Positions 1 through 8,600 of a stretch of 64,000 nucleotides of DNA are shown piece after piece. Where the stretch lies: positions 496,001 through 560,000 of the forward strand of contig NZ_RJKS01000003.1 of the NCBI RefSeq assembly GCF_003762905.1. The letters run 5' to 3'. Under the pieces are notes generated by a model. It saw only the letters and a list, made by a program, of their open reading frames with translations, did no database searches and was not told the origin of the DNA. The position numbers and the translations under genes are program-made. The stretch's first letter is position 1; the number at the start of each line of letters is the position of its first letter. This stretch comes from Curtobacterium sp. ZW137. GTDB lineage: Bacteria > Actinomycetota > Actinomycetes > Actinomycetales > Microbacteriaceae.

Positions 1-612
1 CGATTCGACCCGGTCGTGCTCGCGGCCCGCGCCGAACACGCGGTCAAGCCCTTGAGCGGTGATCGTGAGGTGCGAATCGTGCAGCTTCTCCGACGAGCGG
101 GCAGCCTTGATCGCGGCGGCATCGCTCGAGCAACGGGGCTGCCACTGGAGTACCTCCGGCGCTCAGCACTGCCGATGCTGGAGCAGCTCGGGTGGCTACA
201 GATGCACGCCGGAGACGTCATGCTTCGCCCGGGCACAGCGCCAGTGGGCCGACGCGTCGTCACCGTCGAGGCGAAGCTGCGCGACTGGTTCCGTGCATTC
301 AACCAGGCCCGCGACCAGTTCCACTCCGCCGACGCGGCATACATCGCACTCGATGAACGCGCCGGCGGCCCGCTGCAGGACCAGGTGGACGCCATCGCTC
401 AGCGTGGCGTCGGCGTGATCCTGGTCAACGCCGACACGAACCGGCACCGCGTCATCGCGCGCCCACATCGAGTGCTCGACCGCCGGATGACCTCGGTTGG
501 TCGTGAGCTGCTTTCCGAGCGAAGCCACGCTCTCTGGTCACGCGGAGAACGCTCTGGGCAGGTGTCACCCGTGTTCGGCTGGTATCCGCCGACCAGCACA
601 CATCACAACTGA
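1..612 (+). CDS. Winged-helix protein with an EAK motif, 5' partial
   Basis: The reading frame is open to base 1, and the first possible start (GTG at 16) has no room for a ribosome-binding site, so the gene probably begins outside the window. Numbered from that GTG, residues 18-60 look like a winged helix (LLRRAGSLDRGGIARATGL, then a recognition-like segment). Residues 82-120 contain VVTVEAKLRDW followed by a QA-rich helix and the strand AAYIAL. The E85-x-K87 pair resembles the core of PD-(D/E)xK nuclease-fold proteins, but I cannot place the upstream acidic residue. It converges on the kinase-partner gene. The DNA-binding role is inferred, and I do not recognise a named family. Base composition is less GC-rich than the rest of the window. 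Confidence 0.55.
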   Translation, partial: RFDPVVLAARAEHAVKPLSGDREVRIVQLLRRAGSLDRGGIARATGLPLEYLRRSALPMLEQLGWLQMHAGDVMLRPGTAPVGRRVVTVEAKLRDWFRAFNQARDQFHSADAAYIALDERAGGPLQDQVDAIAQRGVGVILVNADTNRHRVIARPHRVLDRRMTSVGRELLSERSHALWSRGERSGQVSPVFGWYPPTSTHHN

Positions 613-620
613 CCTGCAGG

Positions 621-639
621 AACCACGCTGAGCGTGGTT
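621..639. terminator. Stem-loop between convergent genes
   Basis: AACCACGCT and AGCGTGGTT form a perfect 9-base inverted repeat around one central base. In practice this is an 8-bp stem with a tiny loop. It lies in the 29-bp gap between two convergent stop codons. There is no T-run, as is usual in high-GC actinobacteria. The likely role is a bidirectional terminator. Confidence 0.5.
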
Positions 640-641
640 GG

Positions 642-1838
642 TCAGCGGACCGTCTGCCAGACCGGGAGGTGGGTTGGGCTGTTGGCCCCGGCCGGCTTAT
701 CGACCTGTGCCAGTGCGTTCACCCATCCCTGCCCGCGATCGATCGCACGGTGCGCGAAAGCGGCACGGCCCGCAGGCTGCATCTTGGCCTGCAAGTTCCC
801 GACCGCGTTGAGGTAATGCAAGCCAGCGACCGGTTTGGAGTGCCCGTCCGTGGCGATCTCATCGAGGAACCTGGTCCGGAAATCGCGGTGGCCGGGGAGG
901 GCTCGGAGACGGTCGAAGACGGCGGCGTCCATCGTGTGCAGCAGGAACCGGTCGAAGATCCGCGGGATCTCCTTCGGGGGTGTCTGCCCGGGCCGGCGAC
1001 CCATTCGCCGTGCTCGCGCAAAGGTCTGATCGGCAGCTGAAGCACCGGTCGAGAACCCTGCAGCGCCGAACGCACCCATTAGCCACCCAGTGAGGGACGC
1101 GTTGGCGAGGAACAGCTTCTTATCTTCGAGCGCAGCAGTCTCGGTGAGGAGGCGGTACCCGCGGAGGATGTCCGGGTCAGCGAGCTGGCCATAAGAGTTC
1201 GCCGATTCTGGCCACCAGAACCGTAGGTACCAGTGCTGCTCGTTCGACTCCACGATCTCGCGAAGCAGCAGGTTTCGTAGCTCCCGGTTGATCAGCCACT
1301 CCTTGTCCATCGTCAGGTTGACGAACATGGGACTGTCTTCCACGACTGCTCGGCTCGCGCGCACGATCAGCATCGCCTGGTCCAGCGCGGCCGCGGCGTT
1401 GATCGTCCCGACCCACCCGGTGGCCGAGAGTGCCACGGTGGCGCCCACCCGGTACTGGGCCTGGATGACGCTGCGGATCCACGCCGCGTCCACGGTGGTG
1501 GGGAGTGTGTTGTAGAACGTGAAGGTGGGATCGCGCCGCGCAGGCTCGATCGTTGCCATCCCTTCCCAAGTGGAGAGCGGGTGGCGGAACAGGACGGGGT
1601 CAGCGATCCGCAGCGGGACGGTGCCGACCGAGGAGAAGTACTTGTCGATCGCGGCCTCGGTGTTGCCCCACATCTTCATCGCAGTCCCGACGCCGAGCTT
1701 CTTGCCGTGATCGGTCATCAGCGCGTCAAACACCTCCGGAAGCCGATGCATGTGCTGTGCGCTGCGCTGAGTGATGAAGGTGGGCGCCTTCCCACGGAGC
1801 ATGCGGTTCAGGGAAGCGGTGGTGGATTGGTCAGTCAC
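642..1838 (-). CDS. Unknown protein coupled to the Ser/Thr kinase
   Basis: This 398-residue protein starts at the GTG at 1838, which overlaps the kinase stop codon in a GTGA arrangement, so the two are probably translationally coupled. I do not recognise the family. Alternating strand and helix segments can be seen, for example VPLRIADPVLF near residue 75, TFTFYNTLP near 105, PMFVNLTMDKEWL near 170, QHWYLRFWWPE near 205 and KKLFLANASLTGWL near 240. They suggest a (beta/alpha) barrel-like fold, which is inference only. There is no signal peptide or membrane segment, so it should be cytosolic. Because it is coupled to a kinase, it may be the kinase's substrate or effector. It lies in the less GC-rich left island. 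Confidence 0.6.
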   Translation of the reverse strand: MTDQSTTASLNRMLRGKAPTFITQRSAQHMHRLPEVFDALMTDHGKKLGVGTAMKMWGNTEAAIDKYFSSVGTVPLRIADPVLFRHPLSTWEGMATIEPARRDPTFTFYNTLPTTVDAAWIRSVIQAQYRVGATVALSATGWVGTINAAAALDQAMLIVRASRAVVEDSPMFVNLTMDKEWLINRELRNLLLREIVESNEQHWYLRFWWPESANSYGQLADPDILRGYRLLTETAALEDKKLFLANASLTGWLMGAFGAAGFSTGASAADQTFARARRMGRRPGQTPPKEIPRIFDRFLLHTMDAAVFDRLRALPGHRDFRTRFLDEIATDGHSKPVAGLHYLNAVGNLQAKMQPAGRAAFAHRAIDRGQGWVNALAQVDKPAGANSPTHLPVWQTVR

Positions 1839-2684
1839 TTGGCGGCCTTTCGCAGGTCCTTTAGAGCACGCTTCGCGGTGCCGCGCTCGAACGCGTCCTC
1901 GCTGAGCAGTCGGAGAACGACGTCGCGGAGCGCATCGGGGATGTGCGCAGGAAGCGCTCGAGGAGGTCCAGTAATTTCTTCTGCAACCTCGTCTTCCGAC
2001 TTCCCACTGAGGGAGGTGATGTACGGGTGCTGACCGGTCAGGACGGTGAAGAGGATCACGCCGCAGGCCCACAGGTCCGAGCTCTTCCGGGCGCGTTCGC
2101 CGCGCAGCTGCTCCGGCGCCATGAACAGCAACGACCCAACTCGTTGCGGGTAGCGCGTCATCGTTATCTCCGTGGCGGCTTTCGAAAGTCCCAGGTCGAT
2201 CAGGACCGGGCTGTCCCAGCTGCCGTTGCGCAGCATGATGTTCTCGGGCTTCAGATCCCGGTGCACCCGCTCTGCAGCGTGCAGCAGCGTAACCGCGTGC
2301 AGCAGCTCGATGGCGAACGTGAGGGCGTCCACGTGCCCAGGAACACCGTCCGCGGCCAGGTTGTCCTGCACGCTGCCACCGGGCAGGTACTCGCAAAGCA
2401 ACGCGGTGTAGTCGGTACCAGCGATGGAGATTGTGCGAACCTCGTGCAACCCCATGATCCGGCGGCTCGAGATGTCCGTCAGGCCCGCGATCTCACGCTC
2501 CACCAACCCGGGGTGGAAGTTGTGGGGCTGCAAGAACTTCACGGCCACCGACCGTGGCTCACCGTCTATGAGGACACCGTCAACGCGCCATGTCTCCCCA
2601 AATGTTCCAGCGCCGAGGAACGTCGATGTTGTTCCCCCCCACCGCGGTTGCGGCGTCTGCCGGCGTCAATGTCGGCTGGTTCAC
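1835..2684 (-). CDS. Ser/Thr protein kinase (Hanks type), apparent frameshift near the N-terminus
   Basis: The kinase core is clear: HRDLKPENIML, the DLG in place of DFG (LIDLGLS), APEQLRGE and SDLWACGVILFTVLTG. The uninterrupted frame begins only at GTG 2548, after the ATP-binding loop. Reading the same frame further upstream gives GAGTFGETW, a perfect glycine loop, but that frame has no start codon. A GTG at 2684, with an AGGGG ribosome-binding site six bases before it, opens a frame that joins the kinase frame if one base of the seven-C tract at 2634-2640 is removed. The repaired protein would be 282 residues, with G24-G29 as the loop, K49 as the ATP lysine and HRD at 141-143. There are no membrane or PASTA segments, so it is a soluble kinase. 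Confidence 0.75.
2634..2640. other. Seven-C homopolymer at the kinase frame break
   Basis: Seven consecutive C on the plus strand (G on the coding strand) mark the point where the start-proximal frame and the kinase frame diverge. With six bases, the GTG at 2684 reads straight into the glycine loop. With seven, translation stops after 34 codons. A sequencing error, phase variation or true decay would all look the same here. Confidence 0.75.
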
Positions 2685-3239
2685 GTATTGCCCCTGTCTG
2701 ATCACTCAGCCTTCATATTGATGCATCGTCAACAACAGCGTCTATGCCACGAACGGGGGACGTCAGTCAGTAGCCGGAAGTGCCCGGTAGCCGGTCCTCC
2801 GGCGCACGGGCCGTCGCGGTCGCACGCAGCTCTCACCATCTGTCTCACAATGGTGGTCCGCAGACAGTCGCGATGGGGGGCGCTATTCGGACGTCCATCC
2901 GGGGGCGGGTGCTTCGCCTCAGCGCTTCTCTCGGGAGCGGGCGTCCCCCAGCAGCGCCGTGGTGCAATTTGGTGCACCACCACCTGGCCGGGGCCGGCTT
3001 TGACTGGCCCGGCCCGTCGGCAACTTCCCCATGAATCCGGCGATCGGAGACGCGTCCGTGCAGATACGAACACGGAGCGATGGGTTCAGATCCCACCGGA
3101 GCCGCGAAGCGGGTCAGTCGGAGTTCTGATCCCCGGCTTGCGGACCTGAGCCAAACACGGACCCCGCCTCAGGGCGCGCCGAAGCGCCCAGGACGTCCGC
3201 CTGGCGTCCCCGGGCGCGCCGAACGGAAGCGGTCGGCAG
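2685..3239. other. 555-bp non-coding region with hairpins and a tRNA T-arm-like fragment
   Basis: I see no convincing gene here. Arms GTGGTGCA (2959-2966) and TGCACCAC (2973-2980) form a perfect 8-bp hairpin with a 6-base loop. At 3080-3103 the sequence ATGGG TTCAGAT CCCAC CGGAGCC has the layout of a tRNA T-stem, a seven-base T-loop and a 3' acceptor strand. No matching 5' half lies upstream, so it is not a tRNA gene. The short repeat GGGCGCGCCGAA occurs twice between 3170 and 3225. Base composition changes from island-like to chromosome-like across this stretch, so it may be an island boundary (inference). Confidence 0.5.
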
Positions 3240-3932
3240 TCAGACCGCCGCCGCAGCCAGCAGCGCCTCCGCCTCCCGCCGCGCCGCCACGACGGCAGCA
3301 GCGCCGAGCCCGCACGCCCGCAGGCACGCCCCCGTGATCGCCTCCCGGTCCTGCTCGTCCACCTCCCCGGTGCGGCGCAACTGGATGACGGTCTCGGCGA
3401 GCTGGATGAGGATCCCACCCAAGAGCGCAGGCGGCACCGCACCCCGGACGTCCTCGGTCGCAGCCCGGGTACCGAGCCGCCCGTACGTGTCCTGCAGCTC
3501 CTGCCGGTCGGCGCGGAACCCCTGGTACCGGTCGCCCTGCACCTCGGGGAGCAGGTAGAGCGTTCCGATGTTGTGGGGCGTGCGGGCGAGCGTGTCGATG
3601 TCGATGAGCACGAGTGCGGCGAGGGCCCCCGCGGCGGAGACGGAGCCGGGGACGCGCTCCTCGAGGCCGCGCACCACGTCCAGGCTCGGGCGGACGGACG
3701 TCGTGAGGAGCTCGACGAGCACCTCGTCCTTGCCCGCGAAGTGGTAGTACAGCGAGGCCTGCCGGATGCCGACGCGCTCAGCGATCGCCCGGGTCGAGGT
3801 CGCGCTGAAGCCGTTCTCGACGAACAGGGCCGCGGCCGCGTCGAGGATCTGGTCGCGGGGGCTCAGCCCGGACGCGGTGTCCGGGACGACCCGCGGTCTA
3901 CCGAGTCGGGCGGGCCGGTCGTCGGAGGACAT
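3240..3932 (-). CDS. TetR-family transcriptional regulator
   Basis: The 230-residue protein has a TetR helix-turn-helix at about residues 25-70 (ILDAAAALFVENGFSATSTR, then AIAERVGIRQASLYYHFAGK). An all-helical ligand-binding part follows. I chose ATG 3932 because GAGGA lies just upstream; a start at 3959 would overlap the preceding stop codon but lacks a better site. It is the last gene of the permease-to-allophanate hydrolase operon, 23 bp after the hydrolase, so it probably senses an intermediate and controls its own operon. A likely operator is the perfect palindrome at 12513-12530 in front of the first gene. Confidence 0.85.
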   Translation of the reverse strand: MSSDDRPARLGRPRVVPDTASGLSPRDQILDAAAALFVENGFSATSTRAIAERVGIRQASLYYHFAGKDEVLVELLTTSVRPSLDVVRGLEERVPGSVSAAGALAALVLIDIDTLARTPHNIGTLYLLPEVQGDRYQGFRADRQELQDTYGRLGTRAATEDVRGAVPPALLGGILIQLAETVIQLRRTGEVDEQDREAITGACLRACGLGAAAVVAARREAEALLAAAAV

Positions 3933-3955
3933 GGTCCCATCCTCGCAGCCGGCGG

Positions 3956-5665
3956 TCACACCCGCTCCCGGGCGGCGTGCTCCCGGTACGTCCGCCAGCC
4001 GCCGTGGTGCGTGATGTCCTCGGCGCCCTCGACGGCGTGGGCCTCCACCGTGAACCCGGTGACTTCCGATCCGTCGTCGAGTGTCACGGTGCCGATCGCC
4101 ATCGGGGCGGGGAGCGCCGCGACGAACGTGCCGAAACCGGCGGCCGGCAGCCGCCAGACCTCCCCCGCGATCCCGCCGCCCGGCGCCCCCGTGCCGGGCG
4201 TGACCGCGACGGCCCGGACCAGCCCCGGCTTGGGCGGCACCGTGTCGAGTGCGTACAGCCGGTAATCGGAGGCGGTGCGGGCCTCCTGGACGAACGTGCC
4301 GCCTGCGGCGACGAGCTGACCGTTCAACGGCTGGTCACGCAGGTGCGCGCCGACGACGAGCAGGTCGACCGTCGGCGCGGCGAACGCCGCGGCCAACGCC
4401 GCCAGGCGGCGGTCGCTGAACGCGGGTCCGGTGAGCATGACCCCGAACGGCAGCCCGTCGACGAAGCCGGCGGGCACCGCGAGCGACGCCATGTCGAGCA
4501 GGTTCGCGAAGTTCGTGTACCGCCCCATCCGGCTGTTCGCCCCGACCGGGTCTGCGGCGACCTCGGCGAGGGTCGGGTGCCAGGTCGTGGTCGGGGTGAG
4601 GAGCGCGGTCGTGCCGTCGAGCACCGCCCGGCCCGCGGCGCCCAGGGCGTCCAGGCGCTCCTGGTCGGCGAAGAGCTCCACGGCGGTGGGTGTCGCGCCG
4701 CCGAGCACGATCCCGGCGACGGTCGGGTCGAGGTCCTCGCCGATCAGGTCGCGGTGCGCCTCGATGTGGGCACCGACCGCGGCGTAGCGCTCGGCCACGA
4801 ACGCACCCTCGTACAGGAGCGCGGCGGCGTCGAGCAGCGGCGCGATGTCGACCTCGACGACCTCGTGCCCGAGCGCACGGAACCGCTCGACGGCCCGGTC
4901 GAACGCCGACGCCCAGCCCGGGGCGAGGCCGTCGAGCTGGGACGGCAGCGGCACGGCGATGCGCGGCACCGTCGGCAGGGCCACGAGGGCGGTGTCCGTC
5001 CGGGCGAGCGGGTCGAGACCGTCGGGCCCGGACATCAGCTCGGTGGCCGTCCGGGCCAGGTCGAGGGACCGGGCGAAGACGGTGACGCAGTCCTGCGAGC
5101 GGCAGGCCGGGACGACGCCGGTGTTCGGCACGAGACCCTTGGTGGGCTTCACGCCGACCAGGTGGTTCAGCGCGGCGGGGACCCGTCCGGAGCCCGCGGT
5201 GTCGGTCCCGAGTGCGAAGTCGACGACCCCGAGGGCGACGGCGGTCGCACTGCCGCTCGAGGAGCCCCCGGAGATCCGGGTCGGGTCCCAGGCGTTCCGG
5301 ACGGCGCCGAAGGGGGAGCGGGTGCCGACCAGGCCGGTGGCGAACTGGTCGAGGTTGGTCTTGCCGACCACGACCGCGCCCGCGGCCCGGAGCCGAGCGA
5401 CGGCGGTGGCGTCGGCCGTCGGCGTGTACGCGTACGACCGGGCGGCCGCGGTGGTGGGCAGCCCGCCGACGTCGATGTTGTCCTTCACGGCGAAGAGCAT
5501 CCCGGCGAGGGGCAGCGTGCCGTCCACGGACTCGGCCTCCGCCAGGACGGCAGCGCGGTCGCGCAGGGTGATCCAGACCTCGGGACGGTCGACGGCATCG
5601 ATCCGGTCGAAGGCGGCGTGGACGCGGTCGGCGACCGCGCCGCCGGCCCCGGTGACGGCGCTCAC
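3956..5665 (-). CDS. atzF: Allophanate hydrolase
   Basis: Allophanate hydrolase converts allophanate to ammonia and carbon dioxide in the cytosol. The 569-residue protein has an amidase-signature domain with the expected triad: K61 (LFAVKDNID), S135 in the GGSSSGSA motif and S159 in GTDTAGSGR. A C-terminal domain from about residue 450 (NGQLVAAGGTFVQEARTASD) is typical of AtzF-type enzymes and matches the full family length. The start is GTG 5665, overlapping the carboxylase stop as GTGA. It follows the carboxylase directly, so it completes the pathway. The amidase-like sequence alone could fit other amidases, but context and the C-terminal domain make this call firm. Confidence 0.92.
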   Translation of the reverse strand: MSAVTGAGGAVADRVHAAFDRIDAVDRPEVWITLRDRAAVLAEAESVDGTLPLAGMLFAVKDNIDVGGLPTTAAARSYAYTPTADATAVARLRAAGAVVVGKTNLDQFATGLVGTRSPFGAVRNAWDPTRISGGSSSGSATAVALGVVDFALGTDTAGSGRVPAALNHLVGVKPTKGLVPNTGVVPACRSQDCVTVFARSLDLARTATELMSGPDGLDPLARTDTALVALPTVPRIAVPLPSQLDGLAPGWASAFDRAVERFRALGHEVVEVDIAPLLDAAALLYEGAFVAERYAAVGAHIEAHRDLIGEDLDPTVAGIVLGGATPTAVELFADQERLDALGAAGRAVLDGTTALLTPTTTWHPTLAEVAADPVGANSRMGRYTNFANLLDMASLAVPAGFVDGLPFGVMLTGPAFSDRRLAALAAAFAAPTVDLLVVGAHLRDQPLNGQLVAAGGTFVQEARTASDYRLYALDTVPPKPGLVRAVAVTPGTGAPGGGIAGEVWRLPAAGFGTFVAALPAPMAIGTVTLDDGSEVTGFTVEAHAVEGAEDITHHGGWRTYREHAARERV

Positions 5666-8600
5666 GCGGGTACCCCGATCGCTGCCAGGACCTGGCCGGG
5701 GGCGACCTGGTCGCCCGGCTTGATGTAGACCTCCAACACGTGTCCTTCCACGGGTGCGTGCACCATCGACTCCATCTTCATCGCCTCCACGGCCAGCAGC
5801 CGCTGTCCTTCGTCCACGCGGTCGCCCGGTCGGACGTCCACCTGCCACACGGTCGAGGTGAACGGTGCGGTCACCGCGGTCGCGCCGGCGGGCAGGACCA
5901 CCTCGTCGGGCAGCACCACGGCCGGTTCGTCGCGGACGTCGAACTCGCCCGAGGCCCGCCACCGTTCCTTCTCCTCGTCGAACGCCCGGGCCTGCTGCGC
6001 CCGGAAGTCCGCGATCGAGGTGGCGTTGTCGCTGAGGAACCGGTTGTACGACGCGATCGAGAACTCGCCGTCGACGGTCTCGAACGATCCCCGCCCGGCG
6101 TCGGTCTCGGCGCGCAGCTCGAGGAGCTCCTCCGCCCCGACCGGGTACCACTCGATGCGGTCGAAGAACCGGAGCGCCCACGGGTCCTCCTGGAACAACC
6201 CGCCGCGGCGGAACCGGTTCCAGATCTGCACCGTGCGGCCGACGAACTGGTAGCCGCCCGGCCCCTCCATGCCGTAGATGCAGAGGTACGCGCCACCGAT
6301 GCCGACGGAGTTCTCGGCGGTCCAGGTGCGGGCCGGGTTGTACTTCGTCGTGACCAGGCGGTGCCGGGGGTCGAGTGGGGTCGCGACCGGTGCGCCGAGG
6401 TACACGTCACCCAGGCCGAGCACCAGGTAGCTGGCGTCGAACACCGTGCGGAAGACGTCGTCGACGCTGTCGAGCCCGTTGATCCGCCGGATGAACTCGA
6501 TGTTCCACGGGGTCCACGGAGCGTCGTTCCGGACACCCGCCATGTACCGCTCGATCGCGAGCCGGGTGGCCGGGTCGTCCCAGGACAGCGGCAGCTTGAC
6601 GGTGCGCGACGGCACGACGAGCTGGTCGGTCGGTGGGATCTCGTCCTCGAGCTCGCGGAGCAGTCCGGCCATCGTGCTCGCCTTCAGCACCGAGGCGTCG
6701 GTGTGCACCTGCAGCGAGCGGATGCCGGGGGTGATGTCGAGGATCCCCGCCGGCGCCTCCTCCTGCAGCTTCGTCATGAGGGCGTGCACGCGCATCCGCA
6801 GTGCGATGTCGAGGGTCATGTCGCCGTACTCGACCAGGACGTTGTCGTCGCCGTCACGTCGGTACGCGACGCCCGGTCGGGCGTCGGTCGCGTCCAGTCG
6901 CGCGATCAGCCCGTCGTCGCCGTCGCCTCCGGTACGGGGGACGGTCCTGGAGGCCCGGCTCGCCTCGAGCGCGGCGGCGTCGGCTTCGCGGACGGGGACG
7001 AACCGGACGGTGTCGCCCGGTCGGAGCTGGCCCAGCTTCCACAGGTCGCCGCTGGCGACCACCGCCGGACAGACGAAGCCGCCGAGCGAGGGCCCGTCCG
7101 GTCCGAGGATGATCGGGGTGTCGCCGGTGAAGTCGATCGCTCCGACCGCGTACGGGGTGTCGTGGATGTTCGAGGGGTGCAGTCCCGCCTCGCCGCCGTC
7201 GGTCCGCGCCCAGCCCGGCCGGGGGCCGATGAGCCGGATCCCGGTGCGCGCGGAGTTGTGGTGCACGGCGTAGTCGGTGGCGTAGAAGACGTCGAGGTCG
7301 GCGCGGGTGAAGAAGTCCGGCGCCGCGTGCGGCCCCTCGGTGACGGCGATCTCCCACGCGTCGGTGAGCGCGGTGCGTCGTTCGGCGGGGGTCGGGCCGC
7401 CGACCAGGCCGAGCCGGGCACCGGCGGGGAAGGCGGGGTGCGGCGCGTCCGAGTCGGGTGAGCCCGGTCGCAGGACGTCGCCGGCGAGCAGGGCCCGACC
7501 GGCGTGGCCGCCGAAGCCGCCGAGCGTGAACGTCGCGGCGGAGCCGAGGTACGTCGGGACGTCGAAGCCACCGCGGACGGCCAGGTAACTGCGGAGCCCG
7601 GGGCCGGGGGCGGCGCCGACCGCGAGGGTCTGTCCGGCGCCGACCTCGACCGGTTCCCAGAGCGCGACGGGCTCCCCGTCGAGGGCGACGGGCACCGGAG
7701 CGCCGGTGAGGGCGACGACGCCGGCGGCCGAGAAGCGCAGGGTCGGCCCCGTCGCCGTGATCTCCAGCGCCGGGGCGCCGTCGGGGTTGCCCACCGCGCG
7801 GTTGGCCTCGGCGAACGAGGCGGCGTCGAAGGGGCCGCTCGGCGGGACGCCGACCTGCCAGTACCCGACCCGGCCGGGCAGGTCCTGGATCATCGTCATG
7901 GTGCCGGGGACGACGACGTCGATCCGCGGGTCCGGGTCCGCCGTCTCGTCGAGCGTCGAGGTGGAGTGCGTCGCGGTCCGGAGCTCGAGGTCGTCGGTCA
8001 GGGAGCGGAGCAGCCCGGCGTTCGTGACGATGCCGTCGACGCGGGTGTCCGCGAGGGCGTCCCGGAGCAGGTCGAGGGCGTCGTCGCGGGTCTCCCCGGT
8101 GGCGATGACCTTCGCGAGCATCGGGTCGTAGAAGGCGGAGACCTCGGAGCCGGTCTCGACCCAGCCGTCGACGCGGACGCCGTCGCGCTCGGGGAACACC
8201 GCCCGGGTGACGAGACCGCTGGAGGGGAGCGACCCCTTCGCCGGGTCCTCGGCGTAGACCCGGGCCTCGACGGCGTGCCCGGTCGGGGTCCAGCTGCGCG
8301 TGAAGACGTCGGGTTCGATGCCGGCGGCGCCGTCGCGGGCCAGGCGGAGCATGAGCTCGACGAGGTCGACGCCGAAGACCTCCTCGGTCACCGGGTGCTC
8401 GACCTGCAGCCGGGTGTTCACCTCGAGGAAGGACGCCTCTTCGCGGACCGGGTCGTAGACGAACTCGACGGTGCCGGCGCTGCGGTACCCGACGCTCTCG
8501 GCGAGCCGACGGGCGGACGCGTGCAGGTCCTCCCGGACCCGTCGGGGGAGTGCCGGGGCCGGAGCTTCCTCGATCACCTTCTGGTTGCGGCGCTGGAGCG

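Noticed and set aside
642-2396. A single 584-residue protein covering the kinase partner and part of the kinase locus
   Set aside because: The first 185 residues are an out-of-frame reading of the kinase gene. The GTG at 1838 with its GTGA overlap is the natural start.
2720-2760. Promoter of the kinase operon (TTGACG-like hexamer near the GATGCATC palindrome, minus strand)
   Set aside because: No convincing -10 lies at a suitable spacing, so I did not annotate it.
3000-3110. Complete tRNA gene
   Set aside because: Only the T-arm and 3' acceptor-like part can be seen; no complementary 5' acceptor, D-arm or anticodon arm is found upstream.
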